From Welwitschia mirabilis (taxonomy: Eukaryota > Gnetophyta > Gnetopsida > Welwitschiales), in assembly GCA_051453625.1 (NCBI GenBank), contig JBOZIK010000001.1, forward strand, positions 169,383,253 through 169,415,617: DNA of 32,365 bases, written 5' to 3'. Below the pieces are notes generated by a model, which ran no database searches, was not told the DNA's origin, and worked only from the letters and a program-made list of their open reading frames with translations. Positions 29,500-32,365 of this stretch are shown one piece after another. The position numbers and the translations under genes were made by a program. Each line of letters starts with the position of its first letter. Within the stretch, counting starts at the first letter, position 1.

Positions 29500-30470
29500 G
29501 TCAGAAAAAGGGTGTGAACTACCCCTTCAAACTAACTTTTTCGTTGGTTGTTAATCTCTGTCAAAATTAATTCATACTAATCTTGTGTTTTAAATAATCT
29601 TGTTCTGATCTGTCAGGATTAACAGATGCGATCAAATCCGTCCAAACCCTGTCGCGTCTACATCCAGATTAGCTCATTCTTCCAGAGTTGCAACAATCTT
29701 GGTACGGATTATCACATTCAACATTCAACATTCGACATTCAACAAACTTCAACAAATTCTGCCTTCCGTAACTCCTCTATGTTAATTTGTTTATTTTGCT
29801 TCTCTTTCGGAATGAACGGACTTCGTAGTCAAGTCCCCATCTTTATTTTCGGCGTCTCGAGGTATTTTCAAACGTTAAATTCAGTATCCTAATGTTTTCT
29901 TCTTTTTTGTGTTTGTTTAAGTTGCGTTTTATCGAAGAAATATTGCCTTTTTCGAGATGTCGGATCCCTGTCGTTTAGTCCCTTTCTTCTGCAAATAGGA
30001 AATGTACATGTATTGAAACTTAAAAAGTTAGATTTGCCAAGAATGTCCGACACTCGTGAAAATCTAATAGCAAAAAGAAAGGTCTTTCTTTGTAGGGACA
30101 TTAATCAATTTTCTAAGCAAAAAACTTTGGGAGTTTCTTGGAAAGGAAAGGTACAGGATAGAGCAGCGCAGTGACAACTGAATCGTTCTGGTAATTTCTT
30201 CGACCGGCATTATCATTTGTTGAGAGAAGTTTTCAACTCCATTTCCCTAGAACTTCTTTTGGGGTTTGAATGGCATTTCAACCACGCGTCCATTTGTGAC
30301 TTTAATTTTCTCTGAACTGATACAATTTCAACATTGAATAGTGCGGTTAACAACATGACATTGACTTAAAGTGTGAAGGTTGCCGTTAAGACCTCTTTAA
30401 TGGCAGGGTTCACGAATTACTGTTGTTGCAAAAGCAAAAAATATGATGAATTCCAAAGAAGAGGAGAACA
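29500..30470. other. More complex, less AT-rich region, possibly low-copy or gene-flanking
   Basis: Base composition is visibly richer in G, C and CpG (for example CCCTGTCGCGTCTACATCCA, TTTTCGGCGTCTCGAGG, CTTCGACCGGCATTATCA) than the decayed transposon DNA before it. Kept CpG suggests less methylation decay. An 88-codon plus frame (29626-29892, MRSNPSKPCRVYIQISSFF) and a 70-codon minus frame (29889-30101) lie here, but neither is recognisable and both could be chance. It may contain a 5' UTR or promoter of a gene outside the window. Confidence 0.35.
29716..29743 (+). repeat. Four tandem 7-base repeats ATTCAAC
   Basis: ATTCAAC four times in a row with one base change in the third (ATTCGAC). 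Confidence 0.9.
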
Positions 30471-31040
30471 CTTATTGTTACAACCAGATTAGAAGAAATT
30501 TTCAGTATCAAAGAGATACTGTAAAACAGTCAGCTTTAATGTTTGGCTTTGAGTTATTTTGCTTGTGGTTTTATCTCTGTATTTAAGGCACATTCAAAGT
30601 ACACTTCAACATATCTTAGGTGTGAATCATGAATGATACTTGGACAGTTGGTGACCATCACTGACAAGTGTGACACGTGTTTGCATTTGCATTGGGCTAA
30701 TTGACCAATGACTTTGACAAGGTTAAGGGTCACTCTTGTGTCTTTATTTGGCTAATAGACTAATGATCTTTATTAAATTTATGTATTAAATAAGTACATG
30801 ACTTAAATTAAGGGATTGAACAGAAGGGTCTTACTCAACTAATTAGATGAGGTGACAGACCTAGTTTCAAGGGTTTTCTAATCGTCTCCTCAACTCTTGG
30901 TACTTCTCTCACGCCATCCAAGTGGCTACGAAGATGTTTTGCGAGGACAATACCCTTACTTTAAAATAGCTTAGAATGTTTGATGAAATTGGGAGAAATT
31001 TGCCATAGCAGTATACATCAGTTGCTTATGCATCTGTCCT
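30471..31040. other. Non-coding region with a G-box and a diverged short duplication
   Basis: No gene is seen. Near 30695-30780, CATTGGGCTAATTGACCAAT and then TTTGGCTAATAGACTAATGA look like two diverged copies of one phrase. The rest is unassigned. Confidence 0.4.
30673..30680 (+). promoter_or_regulatory. G-box-like element
   Basis: ACACGTGT contains the palindrome CACGTG, the core bound by plant bZIP and bHLH factors. Single hexamers occur by chance, so function is unproven. Confidence 0.25.
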
Positions 31041-31265
31041 GTCATTACTTGCATGGCTTGGTGCTAACAAGTAGGGACAAGTTTGGGAATTATAAGTAGA
31101 AGGCGCTGCTAGAGTGGCAAATCTTGCAGGAAAATGTATGTTCGGTTGGGCAAGAGCAAGTAGCAATACAGAAGAATGCATTGCTATGTCGTGGCATGGT
31201 AACAAGAAGTAGTGACAAGTTCAGCTCTTAATAGATGAAGGCATCATTGGAGAGCTGCTTGACAA
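31041..31265 (+). repeat. Two diverged direct repeats, offset about 145 bases
   Basis: GCATGGCTTGGTGCTAACAA with AGTAGGGACAAGTTTGGG (from about 31051) corresponds to GGCATGGTAACAAGAAGTAG with TGACAAGTTCAGCTC (from about 31193). Each is followed by a similar A/G-rich stretch and a GCTGCT-type end. They may be LTR-internal repeats. Confidence 0.45.
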
Positions 31266-31489
31266 CAGTAAGTAGCAATAGTTTTGTTTTTGAGAAAACC
31301 ATCGACTTCTTGTCCTATTTCTATGTGGTATTCATGTTTCATCTTGCAAGCTTTTAGATGGGTCTTATAATCACACTTAAAATTTTCATAATTAGTGCCT
31401 TTAAAAGGCTTTGTTTTGTGTTCGTCAACAGGCCAACCCACATACCATAGCACTTGAGCTCGACATTGAACCTTACAACTTATAAACAT
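31244..31489 (-). pseudogene. Possible copia Gag N-terminal fragment
   Basis: An 81-codon minus-strand frame from ATG 31487-31489 to a stop at 31244. It contains KPFKGTNYENFKCDYKTHLK, which resembles the start of copia Gag (P-F-x-G-x-N-Y-x-x-W-K-x-x-M-x-x-H-L), though the conserved Trp and Met are Phe and Tyr. After THLKAC it leaves the family pattern (KMKHEYHIEIGQEVDGFL). It is not part of copia A. It could be a fragment of another copia element with its LTR to the right, or chance. Confidence 0.35.
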
Positions 31490-32365
31490 TAGTCAAACCA
31501 ACATGCCACATGCCAGACTCTTTTTTATTGTTATAAAAATAACAACATTAAAATAACATGTTGAGTTGACTGAACTTGAGAAAACTCAAGTATTGTTTTA
31601 TTTTGTTTATTTGTAAGTCTAGAGTAATTTATTTTCCTAGAGTGGCTAAAATAAAGATGTATACAAATATTCTAAAAGGACAAAATTGGGGTATGCTGTA
31701 AAATGAGGAGTAAAGGAGATTTGTTTTTGCACAATGATTTGAATACTCTAAAGAGATTAAAAAGGGTTCAAAAACAAAAGCTATGTCCACTTAGTGTATA
31801 TTTTTAATGTTCGTGTTTTTAGAGTTTTCTTATTATTTATGAATTTGGCATGAAGCCTTTTCTTTTTCGGAGTTCAAATTTTTTACAAGACAACTTTTGG
31901 CCTACTGAAAAATAGTCTTTATACCAAAATCTAACCAAATTTTCTTTGTGAATTTAGAATTGTTGAAATCTCTAGAAAGTGGTGTTAGGAACCTCCTTGT
32001 GGCAAGACCCTGATTTTCCTTGGATATGATTGGCATAGCTAATAGAGAAATCAAGTATCATGCCACATCTACTTATAATTTGATTCTAGGGTAGATAATC
32101 TATATAAAGAGAATCTTGATAAACTTATGTTGTTAGTGGTTATATATCATCAAGGTTTCTTGGGAGAGAATTGTCACGAACAACTTTTATAAAATCTCAT
32201 TCATTAAATATGAATTTGAATTTTGTTCAATGCATATTCCAAATGAATGCTACACTAGCTTAGGTGTGTCTGGAGATCAAATCTATGTTCTAGTCACCCC
32301 CTTCATTTCCAGTAGCGTTAAGGATCAATCATCACTGCCAGTCACATTCATCAATTTTGTCATCT
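31490..32365. other. Unassigned sequence to window end, possibly part of an LTR
   Basis: There is no reading frame or domain. A TATA box at 32101 and moderately complex sequence up to the end would suit an LTR or a promoter, but the window ends before this can be judged. Confidence 0.35.
32101..32108 (+). promoter_or_regulatory. TATA-box-like site
   Basis: TATATAAA followed by GAGAATC, a textbook plant TATA box in form. It is about 260 bases from the window end, so any transcription unit would continue outside. Confidence 0.35.

Noticed and set aside
1-32365. Intact host gene, rRNA, organellar insert or undescribed multi-gene system
   Set aside because: No frame longer than about 100 real codons, no rRNA or organellar sequence that I recognise, and no group of linked intact genes.

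Overview
The window looks like intergenic nuclear DNA from a land plant. It is AT-rich, has no intact protein gene that I can recognise, and is filled by old plant-type LTR retrotransposons, tRNA-derived SINE-like repeats, tandem repeats and runs of N. The retrotransposon types (Ty1/copia with a tRNA-Met primer site; Ty3/gypsy of the Athila/Tat kind with a tRNA-Asp primer site) point to a seed plant with a large, repeat-rich genome. A gymnosperm is possible, but I cannot name the species.

Layout. 1-2285: unassigned, with one LTR-like scrap. 2290-4413: five copies of one short SINE-like family in both orientations, a 647-base N gap and a long (AC)n run. 4414-22940: a nest of elements inside one another. 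The outermost is copia A (minus strand). Its 3' LTR, RNase H, RT and C-terminal integrase lie at 4414-7107, and its N-terminal integrase, protease, zinc knuckle and gag at 21349-22940. Its integrase gene was split by copia B (plus strand, 7108-21348), which has 553/558-base LTRs and a non-copia, coding-poor interior. The 5' LTR of B was split in turn by gypsy C (plus strand, 7322-17550), flanked by the target duplication GTCAC/GTTAC. The leader of C was then split by D (8750 to about 10105), a minus-strand, polyadenylated, intronless retrocopy of an unknown protein gene. 22965-27176: unclassified repeat-like DNA with several short tandem duplications. 27177-29065: a small ORF fragment, then a tandem array of three diverged 525-600 base units. 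29500-31050: more complex, less AT-rich sequence that could be low-copy or gene-flanking. 31040-32365: further repeat-like DNA with a possible copia Gag fragment and a TATA box.

Nothing here works as a pathway. The elements are dead, and the damage has a pattern: the primer-binding sites, the zinc knuckle and most catalytic residues that can be checked differ from family consensus by C-to-T or G-to-A changes, as expected from deamination of methylated cytosine in silenced plant transposons. Several assembly gaps sit in or beside repeats, and two are flanked by duplicated sequence, so those joins should be treated with caution.
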